Positions 7,694 through 14,140 of a DNA stretch of 64,000 bases are shown piece after piece. The notes below the pieces were generated by a model, which worked only from the letters and a program-made list of their open reading frames with translations, did no database searches and was not told where the DNA came from. Source of the stretch: Pseudobutyrivibrio sp. UBA3626 (lineage in GTDB: Bacteria; Bacillota; Clostridia; Lachnospirales; Lachnospiraceae); NCBI GenBank assembly GCA_002373675.1, contig DFLF01000013.1, positions 86,919-150,918 of the forward strand, written 5' to 3'. The position numbers and the translations under genes were made by a program. The stretch's first letter is position 1. The number at the start of each line of letters is the position of its first letter.

Positions 7694-8014
7694 CTACTTT
7701 GTAGCCAAAGGCTTAATTGTTACATCAGACACATATTTAACGCCTACCAGCTTAAGAACTGGCTTTCCATCAGCACCTATAGACATAGTGAAATCACCAT
7801 CATAAATTGCAGGAACCTTAGAAAATTCAGATCTAGAATCATAAGGAAGTGAAACCTTTGCACATCTAGAACCTGAAGAACCGGTAAGATTAGTGCTTAC
7901 ATCTAAAGAATCAGACTTATTCAAAAACATATACTGAACGGAAACACCCTTTGCACCGTTCTCGATCTCATACTCATTAACAAAATTTACTAATATTCTA
8001 CTTTTACTTTCCAT
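7694..8014 (-). CDS. ssDNA-binding protein candidate (pV-like), first gene of the phage operon
   Basis: A 106-residue soluble protein, mostly beta strands by eye (KGVSVQYMFLN, AKVSLPYDS, DGDFTMSIGADGKPVLKLVGVKYVSDVTIKP). Size, fold pattern and position as first gene fit the gene V protein that coats the single-stranded genome before packaging. No motif proves this, so the function is inferred from context. A ribosome site (AGAGG) precedes ATG 8014. The gene is preceded by about 350 bases of structured leader DNA. Confidence 0.55.
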   Translation of the reverse strand: MESKSRILVNFVNEYEIENGAKGVSVQYMFLNKSDSLDVSTNLTGSSGSRCAKVSLPYDSRSEFSKVPAIYDGDFTMSIGADGKPVLKLVGVKYVSDVTIKPLATK

Positions 8015-8072
8015 TTATAAAACCTCTACTTTCATTCAATACGTTAGTTTGCTACAAATCCATTGATAAGTG

Positions 8073-8184
8073 AATAACGCTGTGCTAGTTGATAACGTGC
8101 ATAAGGGTATAGGGTTTTTAATTGAAGCCAAAGGCTAAGAACCTTATACACTGTTACCAACTTGACGCACCGAGACGCGTTATT
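8073..8184. repeat. Large imperfect inverted repeat in the prophage intergenic region
   Basis: Outer arms AATAACGC (8073-8080) and GCGTTATT (8177-8184) enclose a second, nearly continuous stem of about 20 pairs between AGTTGATAACGTGCATAAGG (from 8087) and CCTTATACACTGTTACCAAC (from 8142). On ssDNA this would be a long branched hairpin, as at filamentous phage complementary-strand origins. Confidence 0.6.
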
Positions 8185-8341
8185 AACTTACCAACGGACT
8201 ACTATTGCGGGCGCTCCCCGCGCGTATGTATGTTATTAAACATAGATCAGACATGATCAGGACTTCTTATTTTCATATGAACCACCTTTCCGAATACGTA
8301 TAATCTAAAAATTACACACATTCAACATATTTTCGTGATAT

Positions 8342-8420
8342 ACTCTAAATAACTAAAGCATGACTATAAAATACTATAGTTTACTAGAGCTGTCAAGAGA
8401 AAACTATAAAATATTAGAGT
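8342..8420. promoter_or_regulatory. Three operator-like repeats and leftward phage promoter
   Basis: ACTATAAAATACTATAGT (8363-8380) and ACTATAAAATATTAGAGT (8403-8420) match at 16 of 18 bases, exactly 40 bases apart; a weaker third copy (13 of 18) is at 8342-8359, 21 bases away. These intervals equal about two and four helical turns. On the minus strand TTGACA (8396-8391) and TATTTT (8373-8368), 17 bases apart, form a promoter whose -10 lies under the middle repeat. Confidence 0.65.
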
Positions 8421-8441
8421 TTTTTTAGAAAGGAGACTAAT

Positions 8442-8861
8442 ATGTTAGATAAAACTAGAATAGAAACAAGATTAAAAGAAATCAAAATGACAAAAAAAGA
8501 GCTAATAAACAAGATAGATGTATCAGAAGCACAATTTTATAATTGGCTAAATAATAAACATGACGCTAGTGTTGAAAAAATAGTGAAACTATGTGATATA
8601 TTAAATTTAGATCTAAATGATGTAATAGTACGCAAAAAAAAAGAGAATCTTTATTTAGAAGCTTCAAAAGAAGAAGAAATATTAACAATATATAAAAATC
8701 TTAATGAAAAAGAAAAAAATCTACTTTTAGCACTTGCAAAAAATATAGAAATACTATACAATAACGATTGTGTGCAAAACAAAGAAATAAAACAAGCGCG
8801 ATTAGCTCAGCTGGCAGAGCACCTGACTCTTAATCAGGGTGTCCAGGGTTCGAACCCCTGA
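8442..8861 (+). CDS. Xre/Cro-like repressor; frame continues through the tRNA gene
   Basis: The N-terminal 65 residues form an HTH_3 domain (TRLKEIKMTKKELINKIDVSEAQFYNWLN...VEKIVKLCDILNLDLNDVIV), followed by a charged helical segment to about residue 118. There is no stop before the tRNA: codons 119-139 are the tRNA-Lys sequence itself (ARLAQLAEHL and so on), stopping at TGA 8859-8861 in the T-stem. In the excised circle the frame would instead run 33 residues into the integrase end (stop equivalent to 633-635), giving 164 residues. The gene starts under operator-like repeats and diverges from the structural operon, so it is the likely lysogeny repressor. The ATG has an AAAGGAG ribosome site. 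Confidence 0.85.
   Translation: MLDKTRIETRLKEIKMTKKELINKIDVSEAQFYNWLNNKHDASVEKIVKLCDILNLDLNDVIVRKKKENLYLEASKEEEILTIYKNLNEKEKNLLLALAKNIEILYNNDCVQNKEIKQARLAQLAEHLTLNQGVQGSNP
8734..8762 (+). promoter_or_regulatory. Element-borne promoter for the rebuilt tRNA-Lys
   Basis: TTGCAA (8734-8739), 17 bases, TACAAT (8757-8762), inside the repressor gene and 33 bases before the tRNA. It has the same -35 hexamer and spacing as the native promoter at 442-470. Confidence 0.5.
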
Positions 8862-8868
8862 TCGCGTA
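8796..8868 (+). tRNA. tRNA-Lys (anticodon CUU), rebuilt by the prophage
   Basis: A complete 73-base cloverleaf: acceptor GCGCGAT/ATCGCGT (first pair G-U), D stem GCTC/GAGC, anticodon stem CCTGA/TCAGG with loop CTCTTAA giving anticodon CTT, variable GTGTC, T stem CAGGG/CCCTG with loop TTCGAAC, discriminator A. CCA is not encoded. The first 39 bases come from the element and the rest is host DNA. Confidence 0.95.
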
Positions 8869-8884
8869 CTATAGAAGTAAAAAA

Positions 8885-8908
8885 CCCTTGAATTACCAAG
8901 GGTTTTTT
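8885..8908 (+). terminator. Terminator after tRNA-Lys
   Basis: CCCTTG (8885-8890) and CAAGGG (8897-8902) around AATTAC, followed by six T. Confidence 0.85.
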
Positions 8909-8924
8909 ATTATCTAAGTATATT

Positions 8925-9566
8925 CTATTTTCTAATCATCATAAGTGTAACAATTATCAGTGTAATTGCAGAGAACCATATTGTCTCCATGCCAATCAAG
9001 CCGGATAATAATCCACCGCAGCCTGCGCCTATGGCAAATATAAGAATAATCCCGAAATAATGCAGTGACTTATAGAAGAATTTGTTGTTTTTGGTTCTGA
9101 AATACTGGGACAGGCTTGTAGCCGCATTTCGCATATTGCCGATACACATTGTACTTGCATAACCGTATCCGTGAACTGTTCTGAAAGACTGAACCTGCAT
9201 TGCGCATGAAAAGGATACAAGAGCATTTGCCAGCATATTAAGAGATGTGGGTATAAAGCCCACAGCTATCAGTACCACAATCTGAATAAGCAGAACAATC
9301 TGGCGCCAGTGTATCTTCTGATAAGTCTTGAACCTGCCCTCTATTATATTTGCCAGAAAAATTCCGGTTATAAAGGAGATAAGCGGAATCAGATATTGTA
9401 AAGCCACCTTCCAGTCTCCCTGCATAAGGCTTTGGCTCATAAGTACAATATTACCAGTCTGGGCATTGGCAAAAACTTCATCTCTGACATTGTAAGTGTA
9501 AGCATCCTGTAACCCTCCTGAAAAAGAGAGTAAGGAGCTTAATGTAAAACTTTCTGACTTTTGCAT
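8925..9566 (-). CDS. DUF1275/YoaK-family membrane protein
   Basis: A 213-residue protein with about six membrane segments. The family signature is clear: a GGLQDAYTY motif near residue 17 and NAQTGNIVLMSQSL near residues 34-47, followed by TM helices and MCIGNMRNAATSLSQY near 140. The family (YoaK/YcgR-like) is widespread; its substrate is not established. It is transcribed away from the prophage and lies 17 bases after trmB in the same direction, so the two may be cotranscribed. Confidence 0.85.
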   Translation of the reverse strand: MQKSESFTLSSLLSFSGGLQDAYTYNVRDEVFANAQTGNIVLMSQSLMQGDWKVALQYLIPLISFITGIFLANIIEGRFKTYQKIHWRQIVLLIQIVVLIAVGFIPTSLNMLANALVSFSCAMQVQSFRTVHGYGYASTMCIGNMRNAATSLSQYFRTKNNKFFYKSLHYFGIILIFAIGAGCGGLLSGLIGMETIWFSAITLIIVTLMMIRK

Positions 9567-9583
9567 AATAAATCATCTCTCAA

Positions 9584-10243
9584 TCAAATATTATTTATAA
9601 TAGGTTTAGCAATAAGTTTATGTATAGGATTTCCCATATTTGAAAATTTCTCTTCATATTCTGTCATGATATTACCTTCATTCATGGAAGGTTCATTATG
9701 TAAATCATAGGTATAATTAAGCATTTCCCATAAAGAAGAATTATCTATTGTAGAAACTGAATAGTTAAAAAGATCAGTATTATCTGTTTTGAATTCTAGT
9801 AAACCATCTATATTAATAATTGAATGGTAAATTTCAAGAAAAACTGGAGAGGTAAGTCTTCTCTTGGCATGTCTGTCTTTAGGCCATGGATCAGAGAAGT
9901 TAAGATAGACCTTGTTGATTTCATTAGAGTCAAATATATCTGTTAACTTCCTGGCATCAATACATAGAAATCGAAGATTATCGAGTGGTTCCTTCTCAAA
10001 TTTAGTTAAGGCTCTAAGAAGAACTGAAGAGTATCTCTCAATACCAATATAATTGATATTAGGGTTTTGCTTTGCAAGACGAGTAATGAATTGGCCTTTA
10101 CCCATACCTATTTCAATATGAAGAGAGTTATTATTTGAGAAGATTTCCTTGCACCAATTGCCCTTCATATCTTCAGGGTTCTTAATAACGAATTCGCTAT
10201 TAGATATATACTCATCTGCTCCTGGGATATTTCTTAATCTCAT
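9584..10243 (-). CDS. trmB: tRNA (guanine-N7-)-methyltransferase
   Basis: A 219-residue SAM-dependent enzyme that makes m7G46 in tRNAs. The SAM-binding motif is LHIEIGMGKGQFITRLA; then come YIGIERYSSVLLRAL, and NKVYLNFSDPWPKDRHAKRRLTSP with the family's conserved DPWPK-x-RH-x-KRR catalytic/substrate block. The end carries TEYEEKFSNMGNPIHKL, also typical. Length is normal for the family. It starts at ATG 10243, and DUF1275 follows. Confidence 0.95.
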   Translation of the reverse strand: MRLRNIPGADEYISNSEFVIKNPEDMKGNWCKEIFSNNNSLHIEIGMGKGQFITRLAKQNPNINYIGIERYSSVLLRALTKFEKEPLDNLRFLCIDARKLTDIFDSNEINKVYLNFSDPWPKDRHAKRRLTSPVFLEIYHSIINIDGLLEFKTDNTDLFNYSVSTIDNSSLWEMLNYTYDLHNEPSMNEGNIMTEYEEKFSNMGNPIHKLIAKPIINNI

Positions 10244-10364
10244 TCTATACTCCTTGAATCTGTTTTCTCCGAATTGGTATTATATCATAAATTCTATGTT
10301 AGTATTTATAGAAAATGTATATTGTTAAAAAAAAGGATATTATATATAATAAAAGACAAATATT

Positions 10365-10391
10365 ATTGTCGTAAAAGAAGAATACGACAAT
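10365..10391. promoter_or_regulatory. Inverted repeat ATTGTCGTA/TACGACAAT upstream of the 10450 gene
   Basis: ATTGTCGTA (10365-10373), 9 bases, TACGACAAT (10383-10391). It lies 59 bases before the next start, without a T run, so an operator is more likely than a terminator. The same half-site recurs at 12508-12535. Confidence 0.5.
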
Positions 10392-10449
10392 ATTTAAGTA
10401 AATATACCTGAAATGTAAATGATATAGACAATAATTAAAGAGGAGAAAA

Positions 10450-10944
10450 ATGGAAACACTTAGGAAAAACCCCTCAAGAAAAGAATGTGAAGAGCAGATA
10501 AAAAGAATATTAATGACAGAAGTCTTAGAAAATGGTAAGAATTCACATTTTAAGTCTGCAAAAGACTTTATGAAGTATTTTGAATCACTTTATCCGGTGG
10601 GAGAAAGCTTAAATAAGCAGGTTCAACGTGCAATAAAGGCACTTGATATGCCAAGAGACGAGAGCGGCTATTTTATTATTAATAAGACCAGCGCTCAAAT
10701 GGATGAAGACAGGGAAATTGGACGTATTCTTAGAAGTGCTAAAGCAGAGTCAGTTGATTTAGAAAAATATGATAAGCTGTTTCTTAGAATGGATGAGAAA
10801 TACAGAGAATACTTTGTCAAACTTCTTCAGGAATCTAAGACATTCGAGGGAAAATACGTCACAATAGTGAACTCTTCAGATGGACTAATTATTTATACTG
10901 AGAATAAAACAAATCTGGTGACATTAATTAATAGTTTAATGTAA
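10450..10944 (+). CDS. Protein of unknown function, possible ArgR-like fold
   Basis: A 164-residue protein with a good ribosome site (AAAGAGGAG). An N-terminal helical part (about 10-75) could form a winged helix (SAKDFMKYFESLYPVGESLNKQVQRAIKALDMP...GYFIIN). The C-terminal part (about 105-164) ends in two beta strands around a turn (GKYVTIVNSSDGLIIYTENKTNLVTLINSLM). That is reminiscent of the arginine repressor's two-domain layout, but its diagnostic motifs are absent. It stands alone upstream of the carboxypeptidase gene and behind a perfect inverted repeat, compatible with an autoregulated transcription factor. Function not assigned. Confidence 0.55.
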   Translation: METLRKNPSRKECEEQIKRILMTEVLENGKNSHFKSAKDFMKYFESLYPVGESLNKQVQRAIKALDMPRDESGYFIINKTSAQMDEDREIGRILRSAKAESVDLEKYDKLFLRMDEKYREYFVKLLQESKTFEGKYVTIVNSSDGLIIYTENKTNLVTLINSLM

Positions 10945-11037
10945 GAATATATACCATATAAGGAAGATATTTGATATAATATGTCTGCCACTTATAGAAT
11001 TTTAAGTTGGCAAAAATATTGCGAGCAAAGGTGAAAA

Positions 11038-12459
11038 ATGTATAAAAGAAGATTTAAAAGAATAAAGAGCAAATTAGCAGTGCAAATTACGTCACTTGCT
11101 ATAGGAATTGTAGTCATAGGAAGTACGCTTTTTAGCACAAAAGTACAGGCTGCAGAAGTCTGGCCAAGCAATGTGGATACAGCATGTAGTGCTGCGATTG
11201 TAATGGAAGCAGAGACTGGGGCAATTCTATATGAGAAAAATATAGATGCACAATACTATCCAGCTAGTATAACTAAGGTCTTAACGGCACTTCTTGCCAT
11301 TGAGAATAGTAATCTCAGTGATGTAGTAACATTTTCAAGTGATGCGGTATTCAAGAATGAAGGCAACAGTTCTCATATAGGTAGAGACCTTAATGAGCAA
11401 ATGACCATGGAGCAATGCTTATACGCAATGATGCTAGAATCGGCAAATGAATGTGCCTATGCTATAGCAGAGCATGTGGGAGGCGGTGATGTTAACAAAT
11501 TCATCACTATGATGAATGATAAGGTAAAAGAACTTGGATGTACAAATACACATTTTACAAATCCTAACGGACTGCCTGATCCTAATCATTACACATCAGC
11601 GCGGGATATGGCTCTTATTAGTAAAGCTGCATACGAGAATAAAATATTTGACAAAATAACTGGAACCAAGACTTATACTATTCCACCTACTAATAAACAT
11701 GCGGAGCCAACACCTCTCAATAATCATCATGCAATGCTTAATTTCTATCAGACGAATAAGTATCTCTATGAACCATGTCTAGGTGGTAAGACAGGATATA
11801 CAGTAGATGCCGGTGCAACTCTTGTAACATATGCCAGGAAAGATGGAATGACTCTTATATCAGTAGTCCTTAATGGACAGACTGAGAATTATTATACTGA
11901 TACAACTAATATACTAAACTATTGCTTTGATAATTTTACTGCTTACGACCTTTCTTCTGGCAGTAATACTTATGAAGAGAGTCTGGTTGGAAAACTAGGA
12001 TCACTTAATAATGATAAAAAGTATATTAAAAGGGGAGAGAATTCAACAGTTATTCTTCCTAAAACAGCGGATTTTAGTGATGCAACATATAAACTTGTTC
12101 CTGTAAAAAAGGGAAGCAATGATGTTGTAGGTCAGATTCAATACTACTATGCTGATAGATTCGTAGGCTCAGCTGATCTTATATTTGAAAAGGAAGATAA
12201 GGTGCCATATCCTTTCCATAATATAGATGAGGAGAATGGCGGAAGTGATATAACATTTATAAGATTTGATTTTAAAATAATAATAATTGTAATAGTGGCA
12301 ATTGCAATTCTTTTCGGACTTATTCAATTATTTAAGAGTAAATCCGACAAGATTCTTCTCAAAAAGAAAAGAAGAAAAGATAAAAAAAGAAGAAGAAAAC
12401 CAAAGTATACGGTAATCGATAGAAATAGAAATCGAAGAAGAAGAAATAGAAGAAGATAA
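11038..12459 (+). CDS. D-alanyl-D-alanine carboxypeptidase (PBP5/DacA-type) with basic cytoplasmic tail
   Basis: A 473-residue serine peptidase that trims the terminal D-Ala from peptidoglycan pentapeptides. A signal peptide ends near VQAA-EV (about 39). The catalytic motifs are S77-I-T-K80 (SxxK), S135-A-N137 (SxN) and K251-T-G253 (KTG). A C-terminal PBP5-like beta domain spans about 310-400. Unlike classic DacA, which ends in an amphipathic helix, this protein has a true membrane helix (about 413-433) followed by some 40 residues that are mostly Lys and Arg. The membrane anchor and highly basic cytoplasmic end suggest interaction with a nucleic acid, acidic lipids or a division protein. TATAAT at 10975-10980 is a probable -10. 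Ribosome site AAAGGTG. Confidence 0.9.
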   Translation: MYKRRFKRIKSKLAVQITSLAIGIVVIGSTLFSTKVQAAEVWPSNVDTACSAAIVMEAETGAILYEKNIDAQYYPASITKVLTALLAIENSNLSDVVTFSSDAVFKNEGNSSHIGRDLNEQMTMEQCLYAMMLESANECAYAIAEHVGGGDVNKFITMMNDKVKELGCTNTHFTNPNGLPDPNHYTSARDMALISKAAYENKIFDKITGTKTYTIPPTNKHAEPTPLNNHHAMLNFYQTNKYLYEPCLGGKTGYTVDAGATLVTYARKDGMTLISVVLNGQTENYYTDTTNILNYCFDNFTAYDLSSGSNTYEESLVGKLGSLNNDKKYIKRGENSTVILPKTADFSDATYKLVPVKKGSNDVVGQIQYYYADRFVGSADLIFEKEDKVPYPFHNIDEENGGSDITFIRFDFKIIIIVIVAIAILFGLIQLFKSKSDKILLKKKRRKDKKRRRKPKYTVIDRNRNRRRRNRRR

Positions 12460-12507
12460 GACAGATTTAGAAAGAAACGACATAATTGATTTTGAAAGTA
12501 ATACATA

Positions 12508-12535
12508 ACGACAATATTTGCTAAGAAATTGTCGT
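12508..12535. promoter_or_regulatory. Second ACGACAAT/ATTGTCGT inverted repeat
   Basis: ACGACAAT (12508-12515) and ATTGTCGT (12528-12535) with 12 bases between, after the carboxypeptidase and 92 bases before the AbiEi-like start. The half-sites are the same as at 10365-10391 but in the opposite order. Confidence 0.45.
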
Positions 12536-12626
12536 AAAGTTATCAAAACAGACAAAGTGTAAAAATGCAACAATTGTCAGATAATTCTATAAATTGAGCA
12601 AAGTATTCTGACAAAAGGAGGTTTTT

Positions 12627-13262
12627 ATGGAAGCGCCATTTCCAATGGACCGAAATGAAAAGAAAGAGTTCGAGTTCGAAGTAATTGAGAAATTGATAGA
12701 AGAAAACAATGGTATTGTCAGAACAAAACAGATAACAGAACTTGGAATAGATTATAGAAGAATAATATCATATGTTGAAGAAGGTCGTCTTATTCGTGTA
12801 AAGAGCGGATACTACGCAATTAACTTAGAGAATCAAAGCGAAGAAGATCTTGTGGCCGGAATGTTTCCTGATGGAATACTAACAATGGAGTCAGCGCTTT
12901 ATTATTACGGTTATCTGGAGACAAGACCTTTCGTGTGGAAAATTGCAGTGAGTAAGAATACTTCGAAATCTCGATTCAAGATGGATTATCCTGCACTTGA
13001 GCCATACTATTGCGAGAAAGATGTAATGACTCTAGGGGTTACGACAACTAAAGTGGGAAGCTCATCTATGAATATTTACACGAAAGACCGTCTAATATGC
13101 GATGTATTAAAGTATGAAGATAAGATGAATAGAGAAGACTTCAAGAAAGCGGCGTTGTCTTATATACAAGATGAAGATAAGGATGTATCTTCTCTTATGG
13201 AATGCGCAAGCAAGCGTAAAGTATTAAAGAAAGTGCAGAATATGATTGGTGTGTGGTTATAG
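12627..13262 (+). CDS. AbiEi-like antitoxin/transcriptional regulator
   Basis: A 211-residue protein of the type IV antitoxin AbiEi family. The N-terminal winged helix (about residues 15-65) reads VIEKLIEENNGIVRTKQITELGIDYRRIISYVEEGRLIRVKSGYYAI, with the family's L...G-I/L...G-x-L...x-G-Y-Y pattern. The C-terminal part (GILTMESALYYYGYLE, then IYTKDRLICDVLKYEDKMNREDFKKAALSYI) matches the antitoxin domain's R-T/L-C-D segment. It has a strong ribosome site (AAAGGAGG) and its TAG directly abuts the next ATG, the classic arrangement of AbiE operons. AbiEi proteins repress their own operon by binding inverted repeats; one lies upstream. Confidence 0.85.
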   Translation: MEAPFPMDRNEKKEFEFEVIEKLIEENNGIVRTKQITELGIDYRRIISYVEEGRLIRVKSGYYAINLENQSEEDLVAGMFPDGILTMESALYYYGYLETRPFVWKIAVSKNTSKSRFKMDYPALEPYYCEKDVMTLGVTTTKVGSSSMNIYTKDRLICDVLKYEDKMNREDFKKAALSYIQDEDKDVSSLMECASKRKVLKKVQNMIGVWL

Positions 13263-14108
13263 ATGCTAAATCCTAATTTGATTAAGAAAAAGTCAACTGA
13301 ATTAGACATACCATTTGATAATTTGCTTCTGGGCTGTCTCCTGGAAGAATTTGTAGTGTTCATCTCTGAGAATAATCTTGAAGATTTGTGGTTAATTAAT
13401 GATAAGACATTAAACATTGATTCATATAAGAGAGGTATGAAAGATACGCTAATTCTCGCTTATTCTGGAAGCGAGGAGATAGATGTTTATCTGAGGAAGC
13501 TGTCTTTATCAATAGTGTCTCATTTTATGAATCTAGGAGTTAAGGTTACTACGAACTTCCTATCTAATAACAGAGTATGTTTTGAAATAAATCTTCTTAA
13601 GATGAAGATACCAATAATTCTTTTTCTTCAGGAAGCAGGAGAAGTTCAGACATTTCCAAGAGAAAAAGAGTTAGAGCTGTCCCTACAGAATGGCAAAACT
13701 GTAACTTACTTAGAATATCCTTTAGAAGAGAGGATTTCGGAGCTTTGTTTTGATATTCTAGATAAGCTAGAGTTACTTAATGAGATGGAAAAGTATATTG
13801 ATTTATACGATATCCTACAGAATGAAGCCATAGAAGGTCGTAAGGTAAAGGATTGTCTGTCGGATAAATGTGTAAGCAAAAAGGGCTTTGACCTAAACCG
13901 ATTTGAAAAGCTTAAAAGCTACAAGAATTATACATATATGAAGAAGAAGTGGAAGAGAGTAGTTCGTCATACTAAGAGAAGTGATTTAATCTGGGAGGAT
14001 GTGCATACACTTATAATTAGATTCTTAGAGCCTATTTATAAGGCATATGTTGAAGATACGGTATTCTTCGGGGACTGGATGCCGGATATTCTAAGGTTCT
14101 TAGATTAA
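13263..14108 (+). CDS. AbiEii-like nucleotidyltransferase homologue, catalytic motif missing
   Basis: A 281-residue protein in the toxin position of an AbiE-type pair. The C-terminal half retains the family pattern (EYPLEERISELCFDILDKLELLNEMEKYIDLYDIL, equivalent to the family's ypleeilaEKl...RDlyDly block). In the N-terminal half, where AbiEii enzymes have the nucleotidyltransferase motif GGT/S-x-L followed by a D-x-D, this protein reads LEDLWLINDKTLNIDSYKRG, with no GG[ST] and no clear metal-binding acid pair. It is therefore probably inactive as a transferase, or very divergent. Length is normal, so it is not a recent pseudogene. It starts with no gap after the antitoxin-like gene and is followed 32 bases later by the decarboxylase gene. 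Confidence 0.65.
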   Translation: MLNPNLIKKKSTELDIPFDNLLLGCLLEEFVVFISENNLEDLWLINDKTLNIDSYKRGMKDTLILAYSGSEEIDVYLRKLSLSIVSHFMNLGVKVTTNFLSNNRVCFEINLLKMKIPIILFLQEAGEVQTFPREKELELSLQNGKTVTYLEYPLEERISELCFDILDKLELLNEMEKYIDLYDILQNEAIEGRKVKDCLSDKCVSKKGFDLNRFEKLKSYKNYTYMKKKWKRVVRHTKRSDLIWEDVHTLIIRFLEPIYKAYVEDTVFFGDWMPDILRFLD

Positions 14109-14140
14109 AAAAATTAATAAAGAATTATCTGGAGAAATAA

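Larger units (their letters stand above)
8015..8441. other. Non-coding prophage control region (427 bases)
   Basis: No gene is seen here. From left to right it holds the large inverted repeat (8073-8184), a GC-rich hairpin GCGGG/CCCGC (8207-8221), an A/T-rich stretch, the operator-like repeats (8342-8420), the leftward promoter and the repressor ribosome site (AAAGGAGAC). Confidence 0.6.
495..8834. mobile_element. Inovirus-like (filamentous phage) prophage integrated in tRNA-Lys
   Basis: An element of about 8.3 kb between 39-bp tRNA repeats. Leftward genes run from an ssDNA-binding-like protein through two small membrane proteins, a signal-peptide-bearing 689-residue pIII-like protein, three more small membrane proteins, a Zot/pI ATPase and a Rep_trans-type initiator to a tyrosine integrase at the extreme left. 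A rightward Xre-like repressor abuts the right end. This is the filamentous phage module order (replication, coat, adsorption, assembly). No secretin, capsid, terminase or lysis gene is present. Codons and bases are more A/T-rich than in the flanking genes. Classification rests on domain recognition and gene order, not on a search. Confidence 0.85.

Noticed and set aside
8342..8420. CRISPR-like repeats
   Set aside because: Only three copies, unequal intervals, no spacers and no cas genes; fits operators better. No CRISPR array was seen anywhere in the window.
12324..12573. Two minus-strand Leu/Phe/Ser-rich ORFs
   Set aside because: They are the complement of the Lys/Arg-rich tail codons of the carboxypeptidase gene.
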